This document shows positions 43,806-52,878 of a stretch of 64,000 nucleotides of DNA, piece by piece. Numbering within the stretch: position 1 is the first letter of the stretch; every line of letters starts with the position of its first letter. The notes below the pieces were generated by a model. That model did no database searches. It was not told the origin of the DNA and worked only from the letters and a program-made list of their open reading frames with translations. The stretch comes from Bosea sp. 685 (GTDB taxonomy: Bacteria > Pseudomonadota > Alphaproteobacteria > Rhizobiales > Beijerinckiaceae): assembly GCF_031884435.1 (NCBI RefSeq), contig NZ_CP134779.1, positions 5,146,001 through 5,210,000 on the forward strand, given 5' to 3'. The position numbers were made by a program, and so were the translations under genes.

Positions 43806-45050
43806 TTAGCGGGTTGGTTCAACACGCGTTTCCAGCGCCTTCGCCGCTGCGATGACACGATCATCACAGCCAAATCCGCTTATGACCTGAATCCCGACCG
43901 GCAGACCGCGCGGACCACGCATCACCGGGATCGTCAGGCATGGCACGCCGAGCAGGGTCCAGAGCCGGTTGAAGCGGGCATCGCCCGTCGAGGCCAGCGT
44001 GTCGGGCGCCTCACCGGGGGCGGCATAGCTCACCACGACATCGACCTGGCCGAAGAAGGTGCGGGCCACATCGCGGCCACGCCGCGAGATCCGGCGCGCC
44101 TCGTCATACTGCGCCGGCGTGACGCTGCGGGCTCCGTCGAGATAGGCGCGCAGCTTCGGCGCGATCTGCTCGCGATGCTCGGCATATTCCCAGGCCAAAG
44201 CCTGCGTTGCCTCATAGCCCTGTAGCGGCACATGAGCATGAAAGGCTTCCGACAAGGCCTGCGGGCTTTCGAGCTCGACGATTTGCGCCCCGGCCCCGGT
44301 CGCGATCTCGCAGAAGCGTTGCAACGCCGCCTCAGCAGCCTCCTCGGGCGCGCCGGCGAAATCCTGCCGGGTCACGCCGATGCGCAGGCCCTTCAGCTCT
44401 GCTGCGGCAGCGTCAAGCTCGGGCCGGCCCGTCATCGTGGCGAGCGCCAGGCCGAGATCATCGGCGCTTGCCGCCATCAGGCCCAGCGTGTCGAGCGACC
44501 AGGAGAACGGCTTCACACCGACTGTCGGCAGCAGCGCATAGGACGGCTTGATGCCGGCCACGCCGCAATAGGCACTCGGCCGGATCACCGAGCCGCCGGT
44601 CTGCGTGCCGATGGCGAGCGGGACCATGCCGGCCGCCACGCCCGCGGCCGAGCCCGCCGAGGACCCGCCAGGACTCGCGCCGAGGTCATGGGGGTTACGG
44701 GTCGGCGCCGGATCGCTGGCGGCGAAGGCCGTGGTGTGGGTCTTGCCGGCGACGGTCGCACCGGTCGCCTTCAGCATCATCACGATCGGAGCATCGGAGC
44801 GCGGCCGCCAGCCCTCATAGATCACCGAGCCCATCTGCGTCGGCAGGTCGGCTGTGTCGATGATGTCCTTGACCCCGCAGGCGATGCCGGCAAGCGGACC
44901 CGCCCCCGCGACAAGCTCGGCCGGGCGGCTGGCGAAGGCCTGGATGGACGGCTCGGATTCGGCGATCCGCGCAGCGCTCAGCGCCAGCGCATCGGCTGCC
45001 GTGATCTCGCCCCCTGCAATCCGGCGCAGGATGTCGCGCAAGCTCTGCAT
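43806..45050 (-). CDS. Amidase signature family protein
   Basis: The 414-residue protein has the Ser-cisSer-Lys amidase core: Lys in GIACGVKDIIDTADLP, the Gly/Ser-rich DLGASPGGSSAGSAAGVAAG with the cis-Ser, and the nucleophile in IGTQTGGSVIRPSAYCG. The C-terminal RLWTLLGVPCLTIPV is typical of non-GatA amidases. Substrate unknown. I chose ATG 45048-45050, with GGAG six bases upstream, over TTG 45062. It starts 1 base after the DUF2798 stop, so the two are coupled. Confidence 0.92.
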   Translation of the reverse strand: MQSLRDILRRIAGGEITAADALALSAARIAESEPSIQAFASRPAELVAGAGPLAGIACGVKDIIDTADLPTQMGSVIYEGWRPRSDAPIVMMLKATGATVAGKTHTTAFAASDPAPTRNPHDLGASPGGSSAGSAAGVAAGMVPLAIGTQTGGSVIRPSAYCGVAGIKPSYALLPTVGVKPFSWSLDTLGLMAASADDLGLALATMTGRPELDAAAAELKGLRIGVTRQDFAGAPEEAAEAALQRFCEIATGAGAQIVELESPQALSEAFHAHVPLQGYEATQALAWEYAEHREQIAPKLRAYLDGARSVTPAQYDEARRISRRGRDVARTFFGQVDVVVSYAAPGEAPDTLASTGDARFNRLWTLLGVPCLTIPVMRGPRGLPVGIQVISGFGCDDRVIAAAKALETRVEPTR

Positions 45051-45051
45051 G

Positions 45052-45279
45052 CTATTCTCCAATGACCTTGACGATGAGGGCGGTCCCTCGCCGTGCGAGC
45101 GGAATCGCGAGGAAGGCGGCGCAGGCCGCGCAGGGCCAGGCGATGACGAAGGCGTGCAGCCACTGCGCCACGAAATCCGGCGGGAAGCCGAGATTGAGAT
45201 AGGTCACCAGCGCCGTCATCAGGAAAGCCATGACGCCGGCCATGAGCACGGGAAAGATGAAACGGGCCTTGCCTGTCAT
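45052..45279 (-). CDS. DUF2798 family membrane protein
   Basis: The 75-residue protein has two transmembrane helices (about residues 8-28 and 43-62) with the DUF2798 features: FPVLMAGVMAFLMTALVTYLN, then FVAQWLHAFVIAWPCA and PLARR near the end. It is an inner-membrane protein of unknown function. GGAG precedes ATG 45277-45279. Its stop abuts the amidase start, forming a two-gene operon. Confidence 0.85.
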   Translation of the reverse strand: MTGKARFIFPVLMAGVMAFLMTALVTYLNLGFPPDFVAQWLHAFVIAWPCAACAAFLAIPLARRGTALIVKVIGE

Positions 45280-45566
45280 GGCTGACGATCTCCAGACGCT
45301 CCATGCTGTCTCGCATGCGGCGAGCCAGCCGCACCAGCCTGCTTTCGGACATGGCCGCCCGCGGTGATCTCACGGCTCATCGGCGTCGCCATAACCGGGC
45401 CCTTCCCCTCGCTCTGGGGGCGATTGATGCGTCAAGTGACCTTGGGACAGGCTTCGGCGGCGCCTTAAGATCCCGTTAACCGCAGCGCCAAAGTTAATCC
45501 AGCTGTTGCGCGGCGGGCTCAGGCGGTTGAGAAACCGTTCACCAAACGGGTCGCATTTGATCGGTC

Positions 45567-46694
45567 ATGCGACGCGTTCACCTCACCCTCATCGCTCTTG
45601 GCGTGATCGGCGCCGGCCTTGCCGGCTGCGGAAAATTCCAGAAGCCGCAGCGTGCGGCCTGGCGCGACCAGGCCGAAGCCGAGTGCCTGGCCTCGCGCCA
45701 GGTGCAGCTCTCCTCCTATGTCAGCCTGCGCAGCAAGCCGATCGACGGCCCCGGCACCTGCGGCATGGAAAAGCCGCTCAAGGTTTCCGCCTTCGCCAAT
45801 GGCGGCATCGGGCTGACGAGTTCGGCCACGCTCGCCTGCCCCGTCGTCGCGACCACCGATAAATGGCTCGCTGAGGTCGTCCAGCCCGCCGCCCAGAACG
45901 TTCTCGGCGCGCAGGTCATCGAGATGCGCGCCGGCTCCTATTCCTGCCGCGCCATGAACAACGGCACCGGCACCAGCCGCACCTCCGAACACGCCTATGG
46001 CAATGCGCTGGACGTGTTCTCCTTCCGGCTCAATGACGGGCGCAACATCACGGTCAAGGACGGCTGGCGCGGCTCGCCGGAGGAGCAGAACTTCCTGCGC
46101 GAGGTGTTCGTCGGCGCCTGCGAGAACTTCTCGACCGTTCTCGGACCCGGCTCGAACGTGTTCCACTACGACCATATCCATATCGACCTGGCCCGGCATG
46201 CCAAGGGTCGGCACATCTGCAATCCGGTCATCAAATACACCCCGAACTACAATCTGCCGCCGCCGGATCCGGCGCGACCGTTCCGCTCGGCCGAGCAGCC
46301 GCGCGAGCAGCGCGACGAGATCGGGGCGCTCATCGCCGGCGGTCCAATGCTGCGCCAGCCGGGCGACGGCTTGCGGCCGCCGGGCTCGGTGCAGGGCGGC
46401 TATCCCGTCGCGACCAATCGCGGCGGCCAGGGCCTCGACGCGCAGCGGCGCTTCATCGAGGAGCCCGCGAGCGAGCCGCTCAACCAGTCGCGCTACCGGC
46501 CGCAGCCGCTGCCGAGCGAACAGCGCGGCCCGCTGACCTTGCCGGGTTCGGTGCCGCCGACGGAAGAGGTGATCGTCGGCGACGATGAGGGCACCGGCGT
46601 GCTCGACCAGGAAGGCATGGAGCAGGCCAAGCCCGTGATCACGCCGCAGAACGATCCGTTCGCCTATAGCTCGGGGCGGACACAGCGCCGGTAA
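45567..46694 (+). CDS. Extensin-like family lipoprotein (LAS-type metallopeptidase fold)
   Basis: The 375-residue protein has a lipoprotein signal with lipobox LAGC (Cys21). Its Extensin-like C domain is at about residues 40-225. The LAS/VanY-type zinc pattern is visible: SRTSEHAYGNALDVFSF (His142, Asp149) and FHYDHIHIDL (His203, His205). This suggests peptidoglycan endopeptidase or carboxypeptidase activity at the outer membrane. The last 150 residues are Pro/Arg/Gln-rich and probably disordered. The start is ATG 45567. It converges with mepA, another wall hydrolase of the same fold class. Confidence 0.92.
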   Translation: MRRVHLTLIALGVIGAGLAGCGKFQKPQRAAWRDQAEAECLASRQVQLSSYVSLRSKPIDGPGTCGMEKPLKVSAFANGGIGLTSSATLACPVVATTDKWLAEVVQPAAQNVLGAQVIEMRAGSYSCRAMNNGTGTSRTSEHAYGNALDVFSFRLNDGRNITVKDGWRGSPEEQNFLREVFVGACENFSTVLGPGSNVFHYDHIHIDLARHAKGRHICNPVIKYTPNYNLPPPDPARPFRSAEQPREQRDEIGALIAGGPMLRQPGDGLRPPGSVQGGYPVATNRGGQGLDAQRRFIEEPASEPLNQSRYRPQPLPSEQRGPLTLPGSVPPTEEVIVGDDEGTGVLDQEGMEQAKPVITPQNDPFAYSSGRTQRR

Positions 46695-46725
46695 GCTGAA
46701 ATCAGGCCTCGAATTAACCGCGCCA

Positions 46726-46841
46726 CGTCATTGCGAGCACCCGGGTCTTGCCTTCGGCAAGCCCGAGCACAGGCTTCGCGAAGCAATCTAGGGGACGTCG
46801 AGCGCGCTGCTCTGGATTGCTTCGCTGCGCTTGCAATGACG
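46726..46841. repeat. Intergenic repeat of TCATTGCGAGC type between convergent genes
   Basis: CGTCATTGCGAGC (46726-46738) is inverted as GCTTGCAATGACG (46829-46841) with one mismatch. GCGAAGCAATC inside is inverted as GATTGCTTCGC. A second inner stem is CCCGGGTCTTGCC/GGCAAGCCCGAG. This wording is common in intergenic repeats of Hyphomicrobiales. It fills the gap between the extensin-like gene and mepA and may act as a bidirectional terminator. Confidence 0.85.
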
Positions 46842-46852
46842 GCAGAGGCCGG

Positions 46853-47800
46853 TCAGCGCGACACCAGTACCTGCCGGCACTCGGCGGGCAGCGCGTCGAG
46901 CGACATCGGCGGCTTGGGCTTCGGCGCCGGGCCGGTGCGTGGCTTCTTCGGCGCGAAGAAGGCGGCGCGCTGGCGCTCGATCCAACCCGAAAGCTCCTCG
47001 CCGCAGCCATCGCCGAAATTGGGCGGCTCCTGCCCCTGGCAACCCTCCATTCCCGCCGGGCAGACCATCCGGACATGGAAATGGTAGTTGTGGCCCCACA
47101 TCGGCCTGACCTTGTTGAGCCAGGCGCGATCGCTCCCGGCCTCGCGGCAGAGCGCCACTTTCAGTGCCGGGTTGACGAAGATACGCTCGACGCGCGGCTC
47201 ATTGGCGACGGTCTTGATCAGCTTGGTCTGCGCCGGCGTCCAGTTCTTCGGATCGATGTCGCGCCAGTCGGCGCGGGCCATGTTGATAGCCGGCATGTTC
47301 TCGCGCTCGTTGCGGTCGAGCCGCTCCCTGGGCATCGGCGTCAGCCAGAGATCGGCATCGAGGCCGATCTGGTGCGAGGCATGGCCGGTCAGCATCGGCC
47401 CGCCGCGCGGCTGCGAGATATCGCCGACCAGGATTCCTGGCCAGCCATTGATCTTCGGCACGTCGTGGGCGAGCTTTTCGAGATAGTCGATCAGGACCGG
47501 ATGGCCCCAGTTGCGGTTGCGGGCGAGCCGCATCACCTGCCAGCTCGGCCCGTCGACCGGCAAGGCCATCGCGCCCGCCAGGCAGCCGCGCGCATAGGAG
47601 CCGATGGCACGGGCGCGCATATCCGCCGGCGCGGTCTTCTGGCCGAAGAGCGCGCGCGCCGCATCGGGAAAGGCCGCGATATTGGCGGCGCGACGGCGCG
47701 CCTCCTCATCAGCCGTATCCTGCGCATGGGCGAGCGCGGGGACGACGATGCCCGAGAGCAGGACGAAGATGGCGGCGATTCGGCGATTCAGGGCGCGCAT
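46853..47800 (-). CDS. mepA: Penicillin-insensitive murein endopeptidase
   Basis: MepA cleaves D-Ala-meso-DAP crosslinks in peptidoglycan. The 315-residue protein has a signal peptide (residues 1-26, AHAQ) and the LAS zinc motifs LTGHASHQIGLDADLW at about 138-152 and WGHNYHFHVRM near 236-246. Cysteine pairs typical of the family lie in the C-terminal part (CREAGSD, CPAGMEGCQ, GDGCGEE). ATG 47798-47800 is chosen because the signal peptide starts there; open sequence further upstream is unrelated. It lies downstream of the putative metzincin on the same strand. Confidence 0.95.
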   Translation of the reverse strand: MRALNRRIAAIFVLLSGIVVPALAHAQDTADEEARRRAANIAAFPDAARALFGQKTAPADMRARAIGSYARGCLAGAMALPVDGPSWQVMRLARNRNWGHPVLIDYLEKLAHDVPKINGWPGILVGDISQPRGGPMLTGHASHQIGLDADLWLTPMPRERLDRNERENMPAINMARADWRDIDPKNWTPAQTKLIKTVANEPRVERIFVNPALKVALCREAGSDRAWLNKVRPMWGHNYHFHVRMVCPAGMEGCQGQEPPNFGDGCGEELSGWIERQRAAFFAPKKPRTGPAPKPKPPMSLDALPAECRQVLVSR

Positions 47801-47862
47801 GGCTGCAGAGTCGCCGCTCTGGCGTGTCGGTGCAAGCCCGGCGATAGCCGTACTGCGCGATG

Positions 47863-48606
47863 TCATCGGACGCAGCTTGCCGGCGAGGCCAGTCGGTTGG
47901 GGCCGATGAAAGGAGACCCGCGCAGGAACGACAGCTCCTCTTCGAGCAGCGCGGCCTCCGGATAGGGGATATAACCGTAGAGCATTAGGGCTCTCGACCG
48001 GCATTGCCCGGTTTGACAGTCAGGCGAGCGATCAGGATGGCGCAGCCCCAGTGTATGCAGCAATTCGTGTCCCATGCCCCCGATCCACCGGCAGCGGCCG
48101 GCGATCTCCGCGCCGTTGGGCTGCGCGCAAGCTGGCACGATCGCTTCGCCGACAAGGCCGCGCAAGTCGTTGGCGGAGACAATGGCCAGACCGTTGCCGC
48201 CCGCCCCCGACTGACCGCAGGCGTGATCGGCATCAACATAGACGACGTAGCGCGCCGCGGAGTCACCTGCCTTGGCCAAGCCCAATCTCAACAGTTCCTC
48301 GGACGCATTGCGATAGAAGGCATGATAGTTCGCATGCCGTTGAGCCGACTGGAACCAGGCAGCGGGCCTGTCCGACCTGACAGTCAGCACCAACGGGTCG
48401 GCGAGCTTGAACGTCAATCCATCGGTCTTGCTGGAAAGCCAGGCCTGGAAATGCCGGGCGGCCCAACCGATTGCCTCGCGGTATGCCGGCTTCTCCTGAC
48501 GATCGGCGGGCACCACGTAGATGAAGCGGACCTCGCCGGCCCAGCCCTTCGTGGCACCGCCAGTGCAGATCGCGAGGACAAGGATCAGGAGACGAAGGAG
48601 GAGCAT
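47863..48606 (-). CDS. Putative secreted metzincin-type metalloprotease
   Basis: The 247-residue protein has a signal peptide (LLLRLLILVLAICTGGA, GWAGE cleavage near 24). It has the extended zinc-binding motif HELLHTLGLRH at residues 180-190, that is HExxHxxGxxH, followed about 18 residues later by RALMLYGY, which fits a Met-turn. Together these are the hallmark of metzincins. Six to seven cysteines (including CRW, CQTGQC) suggest disulfides and periplasmic or extracellular location. ATG 48604-48606 is chosen for the signal; the frame is open to 48690. I do not recognise a named subfamily. It is upstream of mepA by 62 bases. Confidence 0.78.
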   Translation of the reverse strand: MLLLRLLILVLAICTGGATKGWAGEVRFIYVVPADRQEKPAYREAIGWAARHFQAWLSSKTDGLTFKLADPLVLTVRSDRPAAWFQSAQRHANYHAFYRNASEELLRLGLAKAGDSAARYVVYVDADHACGQSGAGGNGLAIVSANDLRGLVGEAIVPACAQPNGAEIAGRCRWIGGMGHELLHTLGLRHPDRSPDCQTGQCRSRALMLYGYIPYPEAALLEEELSFLRGSPFIGPNRLASPASCVR

Positions 48607-48776
48607 CGTCCAACGTCGGCCGCCATCCGTTACGATTGCGTTGTCGAGCCATCTCGTGACACGGGCCTCGGCCCGGATGCTGGACAACACGAAGCGAAAA
48701 CGTCAGCTTCCGCCTTGGCGACATCCGGGCCTCGACGCTCGATATGATGGACGCGCTCCGGAGGAAAGACGACGCC

Positions 48777-49760
48777 ATGACGAAGTCGATGATCAACCGT
48801 CGCAGCATGCTTGCTGCGCTCAGTGCGGGTTTCGCTTTGCCGCAGGCCGCTTTCGCGCAGGCGCCCTGGCCGCAGGGCCGCACGATCAGGCTCATCGTAC
48901 CGTTCCCGCCCGGCGGGGCGACCGACATTCTGGGCCGGCTCGTGGCCGACAAGCTCGGCCATGCCTGGAGCACGAATCTCGTCGTCGAGAACCGGCCGGG
49001 CGCGGGCGGCAATATCGGCGTCGATGCGGCGACGCGGGCCGAGCCGAACGGCGACACGCTATTGATCGGCTCGGTCGGGCTCGTCGCGAACCCCTATCTC
49101 TACGCCAAGGTCAATTACGACCCGATCAAGGACCTCAGCCCGATCACCATGGTCGCGATGGTGCCGAACCTGCTCGTGGTCAGCAAGGAGCTGCCGGTCA
49201 AGGACACCGCCGAGCTCGTCGCCTACGCCCGAGCCAATCCCGGCAAGCTGAGCTATGCCTCCTCGGGCGTCGGCACCTCGATCCACCTCGCCGGTGAATT
49301 GTTCCAGAAGCTGACCGGCACCAAGATGGTGCATGTGCCCTATCGCGGCTCGTCCCAGGCGATCCAGGATCTGATCGGCGGGCGCGTCGACCTGATGTTC
49401 GACAACATCACCTCGGCCCTGCCGCAGGCGCGGGCTGGCTCGATCCGCGGCTTCGGCGTCACCACCGCGACACGCTCTCCGACAGCCCAGGAATTCGCTC
49501 CGATCGCCGAGGTCGTGCCCGGCTTCGACGTCTCGTCCTGGTTTGCGCTGTTCGCGCCGTCAAAGACGCCCAAGGCGATCATCGACAGGATCCAGGCCGA
49601 CACCAAGACCGCGATCGCGGATGCCGGCGTCCGCGCCAAGATGGATCTGCTGGCGGCCGAACCCGTCGGCAACACCCCCGCCGAGCTCGCGGCCTTCGTG
49701 CAGTCCGAGCAGAAGAAATGGGGCGACCTGATCAAGGAGGTCGGCATCAGGGCCGAATAG
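48777..49760 (+). CDS. Tripartite tricarboxylate transporter (Bug/TctC) substrate-binding protein
   Basis: The 327-residue protein has a signal peptide with a run of basic residues (MTKSMINRRSMLAALSAGF, AFAQ cleavage). It has the Bug-family signatures IRLIVPFPPGGATDILGR, VENRPGAGGNIGVDAATR and MVHVPYRGSSQAIQDLIGGR. Bug proteins bind carboxylates and other small anions. As is typical for orphan Bug genes, no TctA/TctB membrane partner is adjacent. GGAGG lies upstream of ATG 48777. Ligand unknown. Confidence 0.93.
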   Translation: MTKSMINRRSMLAALSAGFALPQAAFAQAPWPQGRTIRLIVPFPPGGATDILGRLVADKLGHAWSTNLVVENRPGAGGNIGVDAATRAEPNGDTLLIGSVGLVANPYLYAKVNYDPIKDLSPITMVAMVPNLLVVSKELPVKDTAELVAYARANPGKLSYASSGVGTSIHLAGELFQKLTGTKMVHVPYRGSSQAIQDLIGGRVDLMFDNITSALPQARAGSIRGFGVTTATRSPTAQEFAPIAEVVPGFDVSSWFALFAPSKTPKAIIDRIQADTKTAIADAGVRAKMDLLAAEPVGNTPAELAAFVQSEQKKWGDLIKEVGIRAE

Positions 49761-49785
49761 CGCGCACATCCCGCCATTCGATTGT

Positions 49786-49811
49786 GGAACTTGCGGGTCG
49801 CCGCTGACGTT
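49786..49811 (+). promoter_or_regulatory. Sigma-EcfG (general stress response) promoter
   Basis: GGAAC (49786-49790), exactly 17 bases, then CGTT (49808-49811) matches the published EcfG consensus GGAAC-N16/17-CGTT of alphaproteobacteria. It lies 60 bases upstream of a small DUF3309-like gene, predicting PhyR/NepR/EcfG-controlled expression. Confidence 0.75.
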
Positions 49812-49870
49812 TCCCTTCTACTTTCGGTCGTCGCGCGATGCGGCGGCGCGATCAGGGAAGGGAACGTCCC

Positions 49871-50044
49871 ATGTCCACCCTCATCATCATCCTGGTGCTC
49901 GTGCTGCTGCTTGGCGGCGGAGGTTACTACGGCCATCGCAGCTACGGCACGACCGGCCTCGGCGGCGTCCTTGGCCTCGTGCTGGTCATCGCCGTGATCT
50001 TGTGGCTGCTCGGCGCGATCGGCGGCGTGCCGGTACGGGTCTGA
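49871..50044 (+). CDS. DUF3309-like small membrane protein
   Basis: The 57-residue protein starts MSTLIIILVLVLLLGGGGYY, followed by a Gly/Tyr-rich turn and a second hydrophobic helix ending WLLGAIGG. This layout matches the DUF3309 family of tiny two-helix membrane proteins, common and stress-induced in Hyphomicrobiales. GGGAA lies 5-7 bases before ATG 49871, and a sigma-EcfG promoter lies at 49786-49811. Function unknown. Confidence 0.82.
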   Translation: MSTLIIILVLVLLLGGGGYYGHRSYGTTGLGGVLGLVLVIAVILWLLGAIGGVPVRV

Positions 50045-50085
50045 CGGCGACACTCCACTGGTGGATCAGGCTTAGGCACTGGTAG

Positions 50086-51039
50086 TCAGGCTTGCGCAGA
50101 GGCTTCCCAGACAGCCACCGCGGCAGCCAGATCCTCCAGCGAGACGCCGACCGATTTGAACAGCGTGATCTCGCCGCCCTCCGCCGCGCCGGCGATGCGG
50201 CCATGGCAGAGATCGGCCAGCGTGCCGGCGATCCTGTCGGCGCTATAGCTACCCTCGGCGATCGCGACGGCAACATCGCCGCCCTCATCGACGGCCTTCT
50301 TGGAGTCGACGATGACGCGGGCGCGGTTCAGCGCCTCGGCGTCGGCCTCGCGCATCTGCATGGTGAAGGCGCCGATCAGGTCGAGATGCGCGTCGCGCTT
50401 CAGCCATTTGCCCTGGATCAGCGGCTCGCTCGCATTGGTGGCGCAGGAGATGATATCGGCCGTGCGCGCCTCGGCTTCGAGATCGATGACCGCGCGGGCC
50501 TCGATGCCGTCACGCGCAAGCTCTTCCGCCACGGCGACGGCGGCTTCTGGCCGGCGCGCCCAGATGGCGATATCGGTCAGCGGCCTGACCGCGCGATGCG
50601 CCTTGACCAGGAAGGGCGCAAGGCCGCCGGCGCCGACCATCAGCATGCGGCTGGCGTCGGGGCTGGCCATGTAGCGCGCCGCCAGGGCGGAGGCGGCCGC
50701 CGTGCGCCACAGCGTCAGGCGGTTGCCGTCCATCACCGCCAAGGGCTGGCCGGTGTTTCCGTCCATCAAGAGATAGGCGCCCATGACGCCGGGCAGGTTG
50801 CGCTTGCCGTTGCCGAAGAAGACCGAGACGATCTTGGTGCCGATATAGGCCTTCTCCGCGCTGGGCGCGCTCCAGGCCGGCATGATCAGCAGCACGGCCG
50901 GATCGCCATCGGGGCGCTTGACGTCATGATGGCTGCGCGGCGGCAGGGCCGCATCGCTGCGGAAGGCGTCGTCGAGCGTGTCGATCAGGCCGGGGAATGT
51001 CAGGGCGGCGTCGATCTCGCCATTGTCGAAAAGCCGCAT
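50086..51039 (-). CDS. Ornithine cyclodeaminase/mu-crystallin family protein
   Basis: The 317-residue protein has the family layout: TKIVSVFFGNGKRNLPGVMG substrate region, then the Rossmann segment MLMVGAGGLAPFLVKAHRAV, and later IISCATNASEPLIQG and LDLIGAFTMQMREADAEAL. Members include ornithine cyclodeaminase, alanine dehydrogenase and imine reductases (ketimine reductase), so the reaction is not fixed. Its ATG overlaps the stop of the lapA-like gene by 1 base, so it is probably at the end of the ihfB-lapA run. Confidence 0.9.
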   Translation of the reverse strand: MRLFDNGEIDAALTFPGLIDTLDDAFRSDAALPPRSHHDVKRPDGDPAVLLIMPAWSAPSAEKAYIGTKIVSVFFGNGKRNLPGVMGAYLLMDGNTGQPLAVMDGNRLTLWRTAAASALAARYMASPDASRMLMVGAGGLAPFLVKAHRAVRPLTDIAIWARRPEAAVAVAEELARDGIEARAVIDLEAEARTADIISCATNASEPLIQGKWLKRDAHLDLIGAFTMQMREADAEALNRARVIVDSKKAVDEGGDVAVAIAEGSYSADRIAGTLADLCHGRIAGAAEGGEITLFKSVGVSLEDLAAAVAVWEASAQA

Positions 51040-51377
51040 CAGCCCCTGCCGCTGGTCAGCGCCGGTAAGGCGGAATCAGGCACGGCGGCACGCAGCATCT
51101 GCGCCTCGCCGCGCAGCGTCTCTGCCTCACGGCGGTTGCGGCGGGCCGCCTTGCGGTGCTTGCCCTGGGCGATCCAGGAGGCGAGGCCGCCGATCAGGAT
51201 GCCGACCGCAATCGCCGCCAGAACGACCGCAAAGAGCGGCACGTCGAAGACGAACACCGGCGCGTCGCGACTGAACGGGTCGAAGGACAGCGGAACCGAC
51301 TTCCGATTGGCGACGGAAAACAGCACGATCGCCAGCGCGACCGGAACCAGGATCAGGGCCTTGAAGAAGGATTTCAT
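51039..51377 (-). CDS. LapA family (DUF1049) inner-membrane protein
   Basis: The 112-residue protein has two transmembrane helices (about residues 6-24 and 46-68) and a basic cytoplasmic coiled-coil tail (GKHRKAARRNRREAETLRGE). The segment SVANRKSVPLSFDPF between the helices is typical of LapA/YciS proteins. In E. coli LapA works with LapB in LPS synthesis control, but lapB is not adjacent here. AAGGAA precedes ATG 51375-51377. It lies downstream of ihfB, a common order in this group. Confidence 0.88.
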   Translation of the reverse strand: MKSFFKALILVPVALAIVLFSVANRKSVPLSFDPFSRDAPVFVFDVPLFAVVLAAIAVGILIGGLASWIAQGKHRKAARRNRREAETLRGEAQMLRAAVPDSALPALTSGRG

Positions 51378-51522
51378 CGGAGTTCCTTTCAGCGGCTATC
51401 GCGAGCCCGCATCCTGGCGAGCTATTTCGGCGGAAATAGCGTCTCCGAGGATGTTTCAGCCCTCTCTGGATCATCCGTCGTGACGCCGCTTCGCGGCTCC
51501 TCGAGACGAGGGCCGAGAGGCT

Positions 51523-51807
51523 TTACGCCTTGCCGTTCAGCCGCAGCCGAAGCTCCTTGCCGGTCTTGAAGACCGGGACGAACTTTTCCTCGACCTCGAC
51601 GGCGTCACCCGTGCGCGGGTTGCGGCCGACCCGGGCGGAGCGGGCCTTGCGGGAGAAAGCTCCGAAGCCGCGCAGCTCGACCCGGTCTCCCCGCGCCAGC
51701 GCCTTGACGACCTCGTCGAGGATCGCCGTGACGATGTTTTCAATATCGCGCTGGTAGAGGTGCGTGTTGCGCTCAGCGATGCGCTGGACGAGTTCAGATT
51801 TAATCAT
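51523..51807 (-). CDS. ihfB: Integration host factor subunit beta
   Basis: The 94-residue HU/IHF-family protein starts [20 protein letters not shown] and has the DNA-bending arm [20 protein letters not shown] with the intercalating proline. The [20 protein letters not shown] strand region is typical of IHF beta. It bends DNA at sites for replication, recombination and sigma-54 activation, which relates to rpoN in this window. ATG 51805-51807 is chosen; the longer open frame overlaps sppA. It follows sppA by 28 bases. Confidence 0.96.
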   Translation of the reverse strand: MIKSELVQRIAERNTHLYQRDIENIVTAILDEVVKALARGDRVELRGFGAFSRKARSARVGRNPRTGDAVEVEEKFVPVFKTGKELRLRLNGKA

Positions 51808-51835
51808 GTGTCCAATATAACCGCTTGTATCAACA

Positions 51836-52804
51836 TCATTTTTCGATTGCAGGCTGCCAGAGCGCCAAGGGCGCGTCAAGCCGCAAACCGATCGGTTGTT
51901 CGGCCGCACGCGCGATAAGGCTCGCCACGGTTTCGAACCCGGCGGCGCGCGCCAACGCCTCGCTCGCACTCCATAGCCCGTAAGCGGATGATTCGCTGCG
52001 GCGACGCCAATCGCGGACCGCAAGATCCTTCGCCACACCCTTCTCGCGTTCGAGCCAGGCAATGGCTTCCGGCTCGCCGCCGATCTCGTCGATCAGCTTC
52101 AGAACCGCGCCCTGCCGGCCGGAATGCACGCGGCCGTCGGACACGGCGGCGACCTCGGGATCGCTGAGATGACGGCGCTCGCGCACCAGCCGCTTGAACC
52201 AGTCGTAATTGTCGTCGACGACGCTCTGGAGCGCGGCGCGCGCCTCCGGCGAGGTCGGCTCGAAGCCATTGGGCGCGGCCTTGAGCGGGCTCGACTTGAT
52301 CTCCTCGAGCTTGACGCCAACCGTATCGAGCAGCCGCCCGACATTGGGGAACTGGAAGAGCACGCCGATGGAGCCGACGAGCGAGGTCTGACGCGCCACG
52401 ATGCGATCGGAGCCAAGCGCTGCGATATAGCCGCCCGAGGCCGCCAGGCCATCGACCACCGAGACCATCGGCTTCTTCGCCGCCAGCTTGCGCAGCGCGT
52501 CGAACACGGCCTCCGAGCCCGAGGTCGTCCCGCCCGGGCTGTCGATCTTGAGCAGCACGGCCGAGGCCTTGCTGTCCTCCAGCGACTTGATCAGCTCGAG
52601 CGTGCGCCTGTCGCCCGAGATGAAGCCGGAAATGGTGACGCGTGCGATATGGGCCTGGCTGAGCGAGCCGGTCGTGCCTCCGGTCCAGGCGAGGCCCGCG
52701 ACGACGGCAGCGGCAAGCACGCCGAGGACGGCGAACAGCCGCCAGAGCGTCAGCTTTCGCCTGAGGCTGCGGCGGTCGGCGAGCAGATCGGCATCGGACG
52801 ACAT
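51836..52804 (-). CDS. sppA: Signal peptide peptidase SppA, short form
   Basis: SppA degrades cleaved signal peptides in the inner membrane. The 322-residue protein has one N-terminal transmembrane helix (about 21-41) and a single S49 protease domain: [40 protein letters not shown], the nucleophile in [16 protein letters not shown], and the [15 protein letters not shown] segment. ATG 52802-52804 is preferred over a GTG at 52831. It precedes ihfB, the usual order. Confidence 0.94.
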   Translation of the reverse strand: MSSDADLLADRRSLRRKLTLWRLFAVLGVLAAAVVAGLAWTGGTTGSLSQAHIARVTISGFISGDRRTLELIKSLEDSKASAVLLKIDSPGGTTSGSEAVFDALRKLAAKKPMVSVVDGLAASGGYIAALGSDRIVARQTSLVGSIGVLFQFPNVGRLLDTVGVKLEEIKSSPLKAAPNGFEPTSPEARAALQSVVDDNYDWFKRLVRERRHLSDPEVAAVSDGRVHSGRQGAVLKLIDEIGGEPEAIAWLEREKGVAKDLAVRDWRRRSESSAYGLWSASEALARAAGFETVASLIARAAEQPIGLRLDAPLALWQPAIEK

Positions 52805-52878
52805 GAGGTCAGCGCTCCGGGTTTGCGGCACCGTGATGTAGCCTCGCCGCGACGGGCGGGCAAGACGAAGCCGCGGGC

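Noticed and set aside
45442..45470. TTGGGA-N17-TTAAGA as promoter of the extensin-like gene
   Set aside because: Both boxes are weak matches; position is reasonable but support is too thin.
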